Counted from the first letter of the stretch, positions 1-12,885 are shown. The stretch: 37,625 nt of DNA from Helochares maculicollis (GCA_033557835.1 JAWQRO010000501.1:1-37625); one strand, 5' to 3'. Numbers and translations: made by a program. The notes: generated by a model from the letters alone, not told the origin.

Positions 1-127
1 TATTTTAGATCTCGTTTTTTAGCTCTATAATATTGATTTGAAAGCAGCAAATAATTTGACTTTTATAATAAATTTGATAATTGTAAAATTTTCAACTCTC
101 AACACAAGGATGGACATTCTCAAACAG
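1..127. repeat. Left copy of 127-bp exact terminal direct repeat
   Basis: These bases are identical, without a mismatch, to the last 127 bases of the window. A perfect end overlap of exactly 127 is the usual signature of a contig closed as a cycle by a de Bruijn graph assembler using k=127, so the unique length would be 37498 bp. It holds no coding sequence. It is not an LTR: no TG/CA ends, primer-binding site or polyprotein is associated with it. Confidence 0.95.
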
Positions 128-2689
128 AAAGAAGTTTGAACAGATACTCAATATTATTTGACGAAAGGTTAACCACAGTAAGTTTTGTACAAGAGGTGAG
201 AGTTGAACGAGCAAATGAAATTGGATAAAGGCAAGGATAATAAAGTGATAGCAAAATATGATAAGCTGGTCGTATTAAAAACCAATAGTTAAATCATATT
301 CACCGATAAATAGCTCTAAACCTCAAGGCGAGGCTAGCACAAAAACCAAGATGCACAAAATGCTAAAAATACTCTCTCCGAGCCAAAAGCTGAGCAGTAC
401 CGCAGAACGTATCTTGAAACCAAACATGTTAAAATTTCTATTTAACAGAAATACAAGTAGCACAGTACAAGAACGGGGCATCTAAATCAGAAACAATAAG
501 TTATAACAATCAAGACCCCCCTCTCGCATGATCTAAAAGAAATAACTCAAACAAGCAATAACAAAAATCTTCCAACCCTGTGGCCGCTGTGGAAGAATAT
601 ATCATAGCTTTCCAAAAAGACATGAAATATAAAAATACCAAATTCTACAGCTGGACCAAACAAACTCATAATATATACACAGACATACAACGTTAGGGCT
701 TTGTTATCTTGTGGACGACTTCACTATTTTACAGAAGCACTAAAAAATATAAACTTTAATATCATTGGATTATTTAAAACAGAAAAGTATTAAAATTGTG
801 CACTCTGTCATTCAGAGACAATATGGAGTCGGTTTTGTTTTAATAACCTTATTCCACAAGAAAAACATATAAATCTTCATTGGTGTCTATTACAGTGGTA
901 TTGAACCTACATGTACAGAATAAAAACTGTCAATTATATGAAGCTGCAGATGATCACTAACTTGATGAGTAGATTATAATGACAAAACGGCTGGTCCGGG
1001 CTGGATGCAGAGAGCTGAAAACAGAAAGAATGGGTTTCTTTGTAGAAGGTCTTTAATTGTAGAGAGGTTCTTATAGATCAATCAGCCATAAAATACGATT
1101 AACTTAACTAAACATATACATCATGAATGCAAAGAAAACTCATTTCCGTTAATAAGTTAAAAACTATAAATTAACTAGACAAAACGGCATCTGAAAAGCT
1201 AATATATTTTGTGGAAGGTGCCATAGAATATATATTTTTAGCGGTATACGTTTCCTTTATTATAAATTATTTAGACCACTTTTACGTCACTTAACATTTG
1301 ATGGGCTGTCCTGCTTTCTAGTCGCTCATTTACAAACAAAATTATTTCCCATCAACTAATTTATAGGTGATTTTATGGCCATTATGCCCTAAAACTGCAA
1401 AGTTAATACTTGTCCCATTGATGTTTTCAACGACTCATGTCGACAGTTAATTTAGAAGAAGCCTAGAGTATTGTTGAAACTAAATTAGCTTCGCTCCTAG
1501 AGACAAGCTTAAATATGCTTAATACTAATTGAACTATTATATATGCTTCTAATATATACGAATAAAAAGATGTTCATTGGCAAATGTTCCATGTAATTAA
1601 ATAGAAATGCTGTTTAAAAAATGTAAGGGTATGAAAATCCAGAGGGCATAATGAATATAACAAAATTCGTAAGCGTTTGAAGCTCAAGCAAAAAAAAAAT
1701 AATCAATTTCCTTGACTATCATTATTTCAAGTCAAGAATTGGTAACGCAGATTTTTCTTTAAAGTGTAGCAATCAAGCTACCTCTCTACAATTAAACTTT
1801 AAACTGTAGCTCTTACGTACAAACACCGGTTGATAATTACAGAATAGAACCATGGATTCCAATCAACTGAAATCGTAGGCAAAATAGGCAAGTATTAAAA
1901 CTAACATCGTTGGTTGGTTGCTTGGTTAGCCAGAGAGATGCAAATGATAGCTTACAGACTATCGGAAGTTAGAATGTTACTGGCAATAATTTCAGATAAC
2001 TGGACTGGCAATCAGAATGTGTAAATTACCCCCCTGGGTAGGTACTCGGTATAATATGCACGCAGAGCAGAATCGGGAATTTAAAGGCATCTTTAGCTTA
2101 GTTACCTACTAGCAATATTGTTTCATGTCAAACTAAACTGGTTCTCTAGAAGATTTGATGATTAAAGCGTGGTGTTTGAAGTAAATTATGTTTAAGCTAA
2201 TAAATATTATGCAATGCCAATCAAAGATAGTTCGGCTCTGTGCTTGGTTGGTAGATTACGCGTCGGGAAGTTTACCAACGTATCTGCATATGTGTGTAAT
2301 TTTCGATATATCTGCTGGTTTGTTGCGAGGAATGACTTGCAAACACGGAATTCCAAGTTATGTTATCAATTTTCCAAATCCAATTATCATGAGTAGTTGA
2401 GTAAATCATTCTTGAATTGTGATGTGGATTTATGCATAGGAAGATGAGGTTGCATTTCTAGGTTGACCTGTTCGATTGGCAAAAGTCAATATTGGTTTTG
2501 GTAAAACCTGAACAAAAATATATTAATTTGGAATTTTAGCAACCAATCTGCAAACAAAAAGAGTTTTAAGTAGACACCAATTATGTATCAATCATTGTAT
2601 TTATCATTAATTGAAAAATTTTTAGGGTCTACATATACTCGTATAAATATGCATAAAAGTACCAGCAAATATTAATAAATAAACAACAA
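128..2689. other. Non-coding AT-rich DNA, no gene seen
   Basis: No frame here has convincing protein similarity. The open frames near 2188-2400 are about 60-70 codons, overlap each other in two frames and look like chance. Part of it (about 1290-1500) is less repetitive and holds a TTTATGG (1373-1379, a Caudal/Hox-like core) and an ATGCAAAT octamer lies at 1938-1945. A short GGTT-rich stretch is at about 1909-1930. Nothing here is proven functional. Confidence 0.5.
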
Positions 2690-3503
2690 AAACCTACAAG
2701 CGATGCAAAAATAAGAAGAAAATGTTCAGAATTTTCATACGCTTTAAATGCACATTGCAACATATTTTTATGTTCATAAGGAATGTACAATTTGGTTTCA
2801 GAACGTAATGTCCAATGTCATGCATTTCTAAAACCGTAAAAACATACTCTTTAGTAGTCTCAAATATTAAACGTTTGTTAACAACTTTCGCAATGGTTTC
2901 AATTTTCAAATGTGATTTCATAATTAAAATATGGGTCCAATTTTATAATGGAAATTAACTAAAAAAATTGAATTTATGACGGTAAAGTCCCAATTCTGGC
3001 TTTCAAATATATAAGAAAATACTTGTTATTGCAAATTTTAGAATATTTGGCATTTTTGTAACAATAACGTATTTTTTTTAATTCCTATTCCTACTTAAAC
3101 TTTCAAAATTATAAAAAGGCATCTCCAGTGCTACGATGATGTAGAAACTTTGTATCAGTCAGTTTATTGTAGTATTCAAGACGTACACACATTTCAATCG
3201 GATAGCTTAATTTTAAAGACTAGTTTACTTAAAACAATTTCAAAACTGTGTGAGTAAACAAGTACTTCTGGTGATCCTACATACCTCAAAAGTCACATCT
3301 ATGATTTTGCGATAATAGTCATATACCAAATGTTATTGTTTCACTTCAAACAGTCTGACCACTATCGTGTTTACATACACTCATACGCAAACAACACGCC
3401 AAAAATGGTCAATGTTTCAAGAACACTAAAAACGTGGAGATTCAATAAAATTTCGAGGTCGATTTTTTCCAAAATCCTTCCTTTCATTATACTTGGTATA
3501 ATA
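2690..3503 (+). repeat. Unclassified interspersed repeat, copy A
   Basis: This stretch is colinear with 4650-5475 (copy B) and in part with 31490-32455 (copy C). Shared landmarks in order are GGGTCCAATTTTA (2933-2945), GACGGTAAAGTCCCA (2978-2992), a motif related to CACTTCCGG at 2991, 3120 and 3263, and TCTGACCACTATCGTGTT (3354-3371). The copies differ by many substitutions and indels, so they are old. No protein domain could be read through it. It stops at the end of a mariner at about 3503, where copies B and C continue with ACGGGA. Confidence 0.8.
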
Positions 3504-4645
3504 CTAGGTTGTGTAATAAGTTTTGCGGTTCGATAAGAAAAACACAATTTAAAGGTTTGAAATACACTTTACTATTCAGTATAGTTTCCCTAAACATCAA
3601 TACACCTGTTCCAACGAGATTACAATTTATGAATTTCATCCCTGAAGTGAGAATGTGGAAGGGGTGCAAAATACGGGTTCACATCTGCTAGACCTCATAA
3701 TTTGATGAATAAGGCTTTCTAAGTATGAGTTTTTTTAGTTTTGGAAACAGATGGAAGTTGTTAGAGGACAAATCAGATGAATACGGATGATGTTCCAACA
3801 ATTCTAACTTTAATTTATGAATTTTAGACATTGTCAAACTGCTCTTGTTGCATTGTCCTGCTGAAAAAAAAATTTTTTTCTTCTACAAACGGGGTCTTTT
3901 TTACGATTTTTTTCCATCAGCGTACAATAATATTAAGAATTTATTGTTTTACCAGTTTGCAAGTAAAACACAAACAACATTTTTTCGTATTTCAAAAAAA
4001 CTGATGCTTACACCTTTTTGTCCCATTACTGGACACGAACTCGTTTCGGAGCTGAAGAACTGGGCTCACACCACTCCTTATCCTCTTGTTTTGATTCAGG
4101 ATCACGGTGATAGACCCAAGTCTTATCCATAGTGATAAATCGACACAAAAAATCCACTTTAGCCTTTCGAAACGCTCTAAATATTGCTGAGAAAGTCGCA
4201 TTCGAAAGTGTTTTTGTTCCATTGTTAGGGAATACGGCACACGTTGAGCACACAGCTTTCTGATATCTAAGAGTTCAGTCAAAATCTTGCTTACCCTGCC
4301 CAAGGAGATTGAAATACGATATTCTTTTCCACTTTTGGTGCTGGAAACTGTTTTTGGACATCCTTGACGTGGATCGTATTCAAAGCTTACGACCACGTTT
4401 AAATTCAGCAACCCATCTTTCTACCGCTCTAATTGAAGGCGAAGAGTCCTTACACACTTTCAACATTCGTTCATAAATTTCCTTTGCTTTTAAGCCTTCC
4501 AAAAAAAAATCTGGAATGCCTCCACTCAACATTCCCATATAAATATATGTACGACATAAAAGTAACTGCGGTTAATAATAATAAAACTACAAACACTTAC
4601 ATGCGCTTTAAAACTAAAAGCAAAAGTTTTATAGTTCATAATTAA
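3504..4645 (-). mobile_element. Decayed mariner (DD34D) transposon 1
   Basis: Read on the minus strand, the pieces of a mariner transposase appear in the right order but in shifted frames. They are an N-terminal helix-turn-helix block (about 4497-4388, containing EGLKAKEIYERMLKV and VERWVAEFKRGR), DPRQGCPKTVS, then ILTELLDIRKLCAQRVP, then the first catalytic block TMDKTWVYH (Asp kept, usual Glu changed to Lys), QQDNA with the second Asp kept (about 3865), and PYSSDLSSNNFHLFPKLKK (about 3800-3745), where the third catalytic Asp is replaced by Asn. The C-terminal RWNRCIDV block is near 3610. At least two frameshifts, several stops and an internal deletion make it dead. The 3' inverted repeat, starting CTAGGTTGTGTAATAAG, is at 3504-3520 next to a TA. 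The other end is uncertain (about 4618-4645). Confidence 0.85.
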
Positions 4646-5475
4646 CACTAACGTCAATGTCTATATCCAACACATTTCATAAGAAATATACAATTCTTTT
4701 TCAGTACACATATATCATCGGAATATTTTTATTATATCTTTATGTAATGCACAATACTTTGTGTTTAAAACTAAACATACTCTTAACTAATCTGCAATAT
4801 GGAACGCTTGTAAATATCCTTGGCGAAGGTTTGAATTTTGAAATGTGAATTCATAACTAAAAGAAGGGTCCAATTTTAGAGTATAAATTAATAACTAAAA
4901 ATGAAATTTATGACGGTAAAGTCCCACTTCCAGCTTTCAAATTTACACGGAACTATTTGTTATTGCTACATTTTCCATGTTTCCATTTTTGTAACATTTT
5001 TGTAAAATTGTTTATTCCAAAAGCTACTAAATTTGAAATTTTTAAAATTATAAAAATAGCACTTCCGGTGCTCCGATCAAGTTGAAAGTTTGTATCTGTG
5101 ATTTTTTTGCAATACTTAAGATGTGCACGAAATTTTAATCCGGTAGCTTAATTTTAAATACTATTTTACTTGAAAAAATTTCAAAACTGTGTAGGTAAAC
5201 TTGTACTTCCGGTAGTCCTACATGCCTCAAAAGCTGATACGGATATAAGTTTTTGCGATAATGGCTGTGTACCAAGTTTCATTGCTCCAGCTCAAACGGT
5301 CTGACCACTATCGTGTTTATATACACACGTACGCCAACATGCCAAAAATGGTCAAAATGGATTCAGGGTCACTCAAAACGTGAAGATCCGTCAAAATCTC
5401 GAGGTCGAATTTTTTCATGATCTCAATACCTTCCCTTTACTCTACTTCGTATAGTAATACGGGAATGTAAAAATT
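4646..5475 (+). repeat. Unclassified interspersed repeat, copy B
   Basis: Best preserved of the three copies. It matches copy A over its whole length, in the same direction, including GGGTCCAATTTTA near 4867, the CACTTCCGG-type motif at 4925, 5060 and 5204 (spacing 135 and 144), and TCTGACCACTATCGTGTT at 5300-5317. It ends in GTATAGTAATACGGGA (5449-5464), which copy C shares in part. With the mariner between them, A and B form an interrupted head-to-tail pair. No coding capacity or target-site duplication could be recognised. Confidence 0.8.
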
Positions 5476-7829
5476 CAATTGCTGCATGATACTTGATTTT
5501 TCCCATCGTAAAGAAAATACTGTGACATGTCGATACCAAATGACTTGTAAACAACGAATGAATAGACAGATTGAAATGAAACTTCACATACGTTCATATC
5601 AAGAGTGTACCAACATAACTGCTAGTAGCAGTAGCATAAATCTTATTGAACAACCTAGTTCAATGCAGGATAATAATATTATATTTCCATTATGAAAAAA
5701 TTGTATGTTTAATGTTAAATAAAGATGAAAACATTAACTGTAGTGCACGTTACATTTGTGGTTATCAGAACCTATTTCTTTAGACTTATCATGACTCCAT
5801 GTCTTTAGAAATATTAAAAATTCCGTTGAGCAAGCACGCAAGCCTCCATCTAATTGCGGCAATTTTAATAATAAGTGAAATCACAATTAAGCGTTGACTT
5901 TGAGAGAATATCATCGGCATCTAGTAGCCACCTCGTTTCAATCATCTCATGCCAAACAAAAATAATTAAAGGCTAATTTAGCGGAGAGTGCATTACACAA
6001 CAACAAAATTTTTACAAGTACGCTCATTAAAATATAATAAGTCTATTACAATCAATGCGTGACAATTGCCTTTCATGCGGCGTTACAATTCTGCACACTA
6101 CTGAAAATGATAACTTTTATAACTAATTCATTTTTAATTAGCCGCTTCCTTTATTAAGTGAACAATTTTACAGCGGGAGTGTGTGAATATGAGGCGAATT
6201 AAATTTATTATTCTACGCATAGGAACACATGTCATCGCCAGTTATGATAACGGAAAATCCTCAGCAATCCGCTACTTCATTTTCCACGCCGCTCATCAAT
6301 TTTTCGCACCGCCTTTCATAAACGCCTTTTTCCTAAAAAAATATTTTCAAGCTCGAAAGCTTTTACGATCAGTCACGCTAAACACGGACAATTAGCAGCG
6401 TTTACTAATGAAATTATATTAATTACAGTTCGATTGATTAGCTGTAATAGAATCAAGTTTTTCTACAAGAAGCATTTAATATCAAATTAAGTTATCAACG
6501 AACGACACAAAAAAAGCTTATTTACAGGTATCAAATTGGTGAGAAAAAGTGATGCGGTTAATTATGAATATTCATTTCATGCTCGTTTATTTGTGTGGTT
6601 TTCCTATGTGTATTATGTCTTTATAGAAGAGTGTTTCCGCTATTTTTAAAGTATGCAGCTCGCATTCATTTCATGGAATTGTTAGTGCTTAATCGATTTT
6701 TTGCTGCTGCTGTAAAATATTGTCTGTTAATACAGTTATAAATAAAATTTTATTTGTGTCTTTTATACTTAATTTAAACAGGCTTTCATGTGGTCCCAAA
6801 CTGATGCTATAGCTTGCATTTTTTCACTACCCGAGTTGCTATAGAGTCGTGAAATCCATTAGACTTTCTAAAAATTCAATTCCATGCGTGGAGAAAACTT
6901 GGGATTTGTTAAATTGAAATATTTAATTTGTTTAATTTTATTCATTTTTAGTTTGCAGTTTAATTTATAGTTATAGTATAAATATATGCATAGTCGCATG
7001 ATGCCATGAACTTGTCTACTAACCATTACACTGAGATAAATTTTACCGAATGAAACAATAAAATCAATTAAAATAAACCCTTTAATTTGGAGATGCCTGA
7101 AATTTTCCACACCCTGCTTTCTTAAGCTCAAAGCACTTTAAATTTTACTAAGGTAAGCTATATAGTAAATGTTTACAATATTTTTACTATTATCAAATAT
7201 ATCGATAATATTCAGAACAACGAAAACTTAGGCAAACCTGTAGTACAAGCTTGAATTTCGAGTCTCTTCTTAAACAGACTTTACATATTGTTATGTAAAA
7301 AAATCAGCGTTAAAATCATACAAAATATTATTTGCCATTATATGGAAGTGGCCGGTAAGAGAAATAGCATTTTTAAATTAGTGCAATGTTTTTACAACAG
7401 ATTGTATATAAGTATATATGTAAATGGCGTTTTATCTAGAGAAATCATATTTTTTAGACAACAAATTTTTATTTAATAAATCTTCCTTACATTACAAATA
7501 AAAATAAAAAAGGATTTTTCACGACAATTAATTTCTGCTGATCAATATTGTACAGTTTATTTCCTCTCTTAAAATAATGACTTTTATTCGTTTTCTCTGA
7601 ATATTGCATAAGAGCAAGTTGTTGCTACTATGCTTTGCTTGAATGTAATACTATAATAATAATACTAGTAATAATTTGGATCCTATACTCACTATAGCTT
7701 ATAGTACTACATAGGCTGACAAGAGGTCAAGAGGTCGCGCCATAAACAAAATATATCCATCTTTCTATTAAAGTTAGAATATCATCAAAGTTTAATTTCA
7801 TCCAATCGATCGCAAATTATTGGTGTCAA
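5476..7829. other. Non-coding DNA, no gene seen
   Basis: No frame longer than about 90 codons, and none resembles a known family. The part at about 5830-6400 is of more balanced composition and lacks repeats, so it may be old single-copy DNA. The frame at 6183-6395 has an uneven, low-complexity composition and no recognisable domain, and I do not call it a gene. Confidence 0.4.
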
Positions 7830-8480
7830 AGTGACCCCACCGCTGTTATTTTTGTTTACTATCGAAAAAAACGAATTTCGTATTTTGATGAAACGTTGTT
7901 TCCTGATATTCAAAAGCACTCCTAATGTAAAGCAATGGCTTGATAAGTGTTACAGCAAATCTACCTCATTATATTCAACATTGAAGTACTGGTTCGCTGA
8001 TTTTCGTCGTAACCGTACCTACGCGATAGGTGGTGCGTTTTTTAAACATCGATCAGAAAGACAAACGCGTTCGACTTTTAAATGACAATCTGGCACCGAT
8101 CAAACGCAATATTACCAATTTTGTGCTCGGATTTGTGACAATCGACTGAAACAATCAATAAACAATATTACTTTGTGCTATTGGATCGATTTTTCGTCGA
8201 GATCAAAGCCAAGCGAATTTGGCGAAAAAAATTGCTCTTTCACCAAGTCAACGCTCCAGCTTATTCAATTTGAGATATGATCGCTAAATTGAAAGAATTG
8301 CGCTATGCACTCCTTCACCTACCGTATTCGCCAGATTTGGCGCCCTGTGACTATTTTCTCTTTCCCAGACTCAAAAAGTTGCTGGCTGGAAAAAGATTTC
8401 ACTTATATGAGGAAATCAAGATGGAAATGACATTTTCCAATAGAAATACGAGAAATGTTTGCCAAACGATACAAATTAAG
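7830..8480 (+). mobile_element. Decayed mariner (DD34D) transposon 2
   Basis: The plus strand encodes fragments of a mariner transposase in order. The N-terminal helix-turn-helix region reads FRILMKRCF, then VKQWLDKCYSKS and YWFADFRRNRTY (about 7870-8025). The first catalytic block reads FVTID followed at once by a stop (about 8140). A second block reads FHQVNAPAY (about 8240), where the second catalytic Asp is replaced by Val. The third block LPYSPDLAPCDYFLFP (about 8318-8365) keeps its Asp and is followed by AGKRFHLYEEIK. The region between the N-terminus and the first Asp is mostly deleted and the frame shifts several times. No inverted repeats were found. It is closer to the mauritiana/irritans-type mariners than to Tc1, judged by the 34-residue D-D block, but the subfamily is uncertain. 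Confidence 0.85.
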
Positions 8481-8489
8481 AAATCGGCG

Positions 8490-9870
8490 GCAACAAACCA
8501 TAACGCCATAAGACAAAACTGTTTTCAACAGCGAAAACTCAATAAACAAGAGAAATTAAGATAATAAAAAACTGATCAGAGAACTGGCATATAGCGCAAC
8601 AGATTACCTGCAGCGCCCTAAAATGCAGGTTTTAGCATTAATAAAAGACAACATTGATTGGGCTCAGAACAACGAAGAAAGAGTCAACACTTTGACCGAA
8701 CACTTTGAAAGTCGATTTCAACCTAATTTTGGAGCGAAAACCCATTCGGAGCTTCACAAAAATGGCTACGATGGTATCTCTCTGGTTACAACTACTGAAG
8801 TAGCCGAAGAAAAAAGCTACCTCAACTCAAAAAAGACGCCTGGATTCGATGGAATTACAGGATTGATCTTTAAAATATTATAACGAAAAGGATTATTGAA
8901 ACTGACTACACTAAATAATGCACCAATTCATCTCAAACATGTTCTTAATTCTTGGAAGATTTCTGAGATGAGCTGGGCAAAGATCATCGCGTGATGGAGT
9001 CGTATCGGCCCATTGCACAATTGCCGATTGCGTCGAAGTTGTTAAAAAAATTATTTTGAAACTGCTCATTAAAAAATACGAATTGATACGATCAGACCAA
9101 TTTAGTTTCTCGAACAAACATTCGACCATTGGCCAGATACATCTCATCATATCACATTGTAGAAGAATCACTGGACAACAGAATCCGTTTTGCAATTTTC
9201 TTGGATATGTCTGATACAAAGGCCTGCTATACAAATTGAAATCAGTTCTACCATGTAGGTTTATTTACTACTCAAATCTTATGTGGCTGATAGCAAATTT
9301 TGAGTTCGATAAGAAGATACGTATTCTGATTTAATACGACAATCGCGGTCTTTACAGATAACACGACATTGTTAACAATGGGAAACACATTGGAACAGTC
9401 TAAAAAAACTACAACAAGCTGTGAACGACGTCGCCACCTGGACTAAGAAATGGCGGATTAGGCTAACTGAGACCTTAGTCGACAAATCAACTTCACTAAT
9501 AAGCAAATCAACAATTGTTTCCTAGGAAGATACTCCGAACTAGCAACAGACTCCAAATCACTTCCGTATAAACAAGTCTTACGACCACTATGTACTTTAG
9601 TCCAAATATGTGGATCCGTAAAGGAAAACCACACAGAAAATCACAAAAACTTTAGTACGTATTACGCAATATTGTCAACGTGTCAAGATACGTATGAGTG
9701 ACTGATTTCCACCGAGACCTTTGCATGGAAATTTGCACAGACATCAATGAAGCGGTATCCAAACTTCTGATTCACATTCTGACGTCTCAAACGGGTCAGA
9801 CCAATTTAACTGCCAACGTCTACAGACAACTTAGGAATTCTTCTGGGACAACCTTAGAAACGACAACGTA
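8490..9870 (+). mobile_element. Decayed Jockey-like non-LTR retrotransposon (RT domain remnant)
   Basis: The fragments follow the order of a Jockey-clade reverse transcriptase on the plus strand: a region rich in FESRFQPNFG (about 8704), KKTPGFDGITGLIFKIL (8830-8880, RT block with P-G-x-D), SYRPIAQLPIASKLLKKLF (about 9000-9056, the S-Y-R-P-I block), RSDQFSFSNKHSTIGQIH (about 9090-9143), FTDNTTLL (about 9350) at the position of the catalytic F/YADD, QQAVNDVATWTKKWRIRL (about 9413-9465) and the C-terminal FHRDL block (about 9700). The palm motif has lost its second Asp (ADD to TDN). Frameshifts and stops are frequent. The 5' part (ORF1 and endonuclease) is missing, as expected from 5' truncation. 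A poly(A) tail is not evident. Confidence 0.82.
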
Positions 9871-10877
9871 TTAATTTCAAGACAAAGTGTAGTAGATTAT
9901 TATATTCTTGGATATAAGTTTCATACAATGTAAATTAAAAACAAACGGATAGCTTTCGCTTTAAACTAGATACAAACATAGAATTGCATTTAAATAATTA
10001 AGTCATGGACATAGCTATTTTACCTAAGCTTCTAACTTCCACATTAAGAAATGTATTTGCTGTATTTGGACATTAAGCATTGTATTTTAAATAATTGCAG
10101 TGCCATCAAAAAATTGAGGATGTAAACTTCAGCAAAAACACAACATAACCACTATTGCTTTCCTTATCCGCGACTTTTTAATACGTTGTACAATTATATT
10201 TTTAGATCATTTTTTAATGAATAAACACTCAACACGCGAGGACTGAGCGAGCGAAGAGAGCGAATCCTGAGTAAACGAAGCTTATGCTTATACATAACAA
10301 TGTTATTAGCTTTTCTTTGCTTACTAAATACAAACATTGAATTGAAATATTTACGTGACTTTTACAGAAATGATAACAAGCTTATTTCTTCTATATTTTT
10401 ACTAAAAAGTTACTACATTTAATAATTATTTAAAATTAGAGATTGCAAAGCACAAGTAAACAGAATAATTATTCTTTCTACTTAAAAGAGGATTCCAAAA
10501 TGTCAAACAATCCATTAATGGCAAAGTTTCAAATGCTGATAGTTCTATATAATTTATAAATTACAAAATTTGCATACAGAGAATTGAATGTTGCATCTAA
10601 CTCTCCACTATCGGACACCTAAAAATATCTAACTGGGTTAAGTTTTAACACTGGGACAAATATTTGTATTCTCCAAATCGAATTGTACCGGCTTTCAAAC
10701 ATTATCTTGTAAAACATGCATTTGTTTTATTAATATATCGATTCTCGCAACCAAAGAAACAAGGCGTGCTTTTCAGACAATCTACAAAAATATAAATTTT
10801 TTCACAAACTGGTAATTTGCTTAATGTGGTTAATGTTCGATAAGATAAATAGTTACAAAAACGCTTAAATAAATCTT

Positions 10878-10928
10878 CAATAGTTTATATAAACTATTGT
10901 ATGTATCCGGAGCTATGCAACGGATACA
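10878..10928. repeat. Two adjacent small inverted repeats
   Basis: CAATAGTTTAT (10878-10888) is followed directly by its reverse complement ATAAACTATTG (10889-10899), giving a perfect 22-bp palindrome. Immediately after, TGTATCCG (10902-10909) pairs with CGGATACA (10921-10928) around an 11-base loop. No terminator or gene is next to them. Confidence 0.75.
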
Positions 10929-12885
10929 ATTATAATATTTAGTGATCATTTTATAGTTGCCAATAATGCTTCTGAGCAATGCATTCTAGTTACCATACTT
11001 CTTTGAAGTTGGTTGAAATTGTCTAATGCAAAAAATGCCTGTAATTAATTACAACCACGTCACTGAATAACTATACTATATTACTGTACCGGTGCTTACA
11101 TTATTAGGTCTCATATTGAATGTTATAGGAGAGTGAGATGTTACCTAGTAAGAAACAAAATTATAGTCTTATTTAATACGCGGACAGCTAAAAATTATTG
11201 TAATTATACCACGAAGGTATTTTAAGCCATTATAATTCACTTAATACAAGAATTATTACAAAACACGCCAAGTGCAAGAGACAAACAAACAGTATTTGAT
11301 AGCATTACATTAACTTCGCACGGTCATAGCCAAGAAGAGACCGCATTTGGGTTAATAAGACCCCAAAATTAAGAGGTGTACCTGAAGCCTATTAAAAATC
11401 TTTACATTTAGATTACAATAAGCCGGAAGAAACTTTAAATTAAAAAGCTCCTTACAAATTTCCTTTAAATATAAGTAGGTGTTTATCGAGAGCCCCACAC
11501 TTAATGATCTTGTCACAGCCAATAGAAAATGGAAGGCATTAATATTTTTATTGGCTATTATCGCGACGGCATAAAAAATCGTTTACAATTATTACCCAAC
11601 CATAATCTATCTGATATTATACGCCATAATTAGAATAATTATGTTGCAATTTGAAAGTTGGATGGGATAAGAAAAAGAGTGGATTGATCTTCTGAACACG
11701 TTTTCTAATCAAACTAAGTTCAAGGTGGAGTTAATTATCGATAATAATCGAAAAAGATCTTCGATAAAAATCCTGCTCCTAGAGAGTCCGGTTAATCTAT
11801 TTTCGAGCTTAGGTGCGCTCACAATAATGGCTTTCTCAGAATTAAAACCATGCTCACACAATATTAAATTTCGATGATATTATCAAATCAATTTCGTAAT
11901 ATTTTATGGAGGGGCCGAGTCGAAGCTTTTATATGACTTACAATTTGTTATGGTTATTGGTATTGAGAATTTGATTTCGAGATTTCTAACTCTTCGAAAA
12001 TCAACCGTCTTAATGGGGGGCAATTGATCTCGATGATGAAGAGGGAAGATGCGATAAGAGAACTATTAGCTCGCCTCAATTTTGTCCAGTCGTTAAGCCT
12101 TGCTACCTTGATTCTCATTTAGATAGAAATACCTGGTATAGCGTGTAAAGTAATCGGCGAATTTATTTTTATTGGGCATATTTTTTTACTGTTGTAATAG
12201 CTTCGCAGTTAAGTAGTGTAATTTTAACGACATGGCCGCCCTCATTATATATAGAACGCTTCAAGCTTTTTGATTTGTAGGAAGCAATAAACTACCACTG
12301 AATTAAGCCATAATATTTTCAACCAATCTCCTCGTAATTATCAAAATAGGCGATTGGTTTACACAAATTTTCCTTTCTCATTTCGCCTCAGAATTGAGTA
12401 CAAATTACAAAAGCCCCACTAGGAAAGCTTTAAATAATCAAAACCTCTTCTTCCTGGGTCATTTATCTCAGTGGATGGCCATTGTATCTCTATAGGAACA
12501 ATTTATGGAGCTTCGGAGTATTTTCGGGGGCACAAATCTTTCAGTCGATGTATTTTTGTGTGAAAGTAAATCTTCCTTGTTTGTTCTTTCACGATTGAGT
12601 GCAGTTTCTCGGAAACAAATTACCTTCTGTTTCTTGTTCAAAGTGGACAGAAGGAACCTACCGCAACCTGTTCGATCACGCACACAAGCAGAGGAAAAAA
12701 CGGAGGAATAAAAAATGCTGAGAGCTTTTTAATTTCAAATTTATATCGCCGCAATTTTCTTTTTCAAATTAATGTAATTTCCTCGCTACATAATAAAAAC
12801 GGGGTGTAGGTAATTTATTTTTTTTCGGCTTACATTAAAAAGTGTCCCTCGTGTGTGTTTTTTAATTTTATTAATATAAAATGGT

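Noticed and set aside
6183..6395. 70-codon plus-strand frame in balanced DNA
   Set aside because: Composition looks odd (many Phe, Ile, Lys, His) and there is no recognisable family; I treat it as non-coding.
12468..12711. Overlapping open frames on both strands
   Set aside because: Two mutually antisense frames of about 70 codons with no domain; typical of chance.
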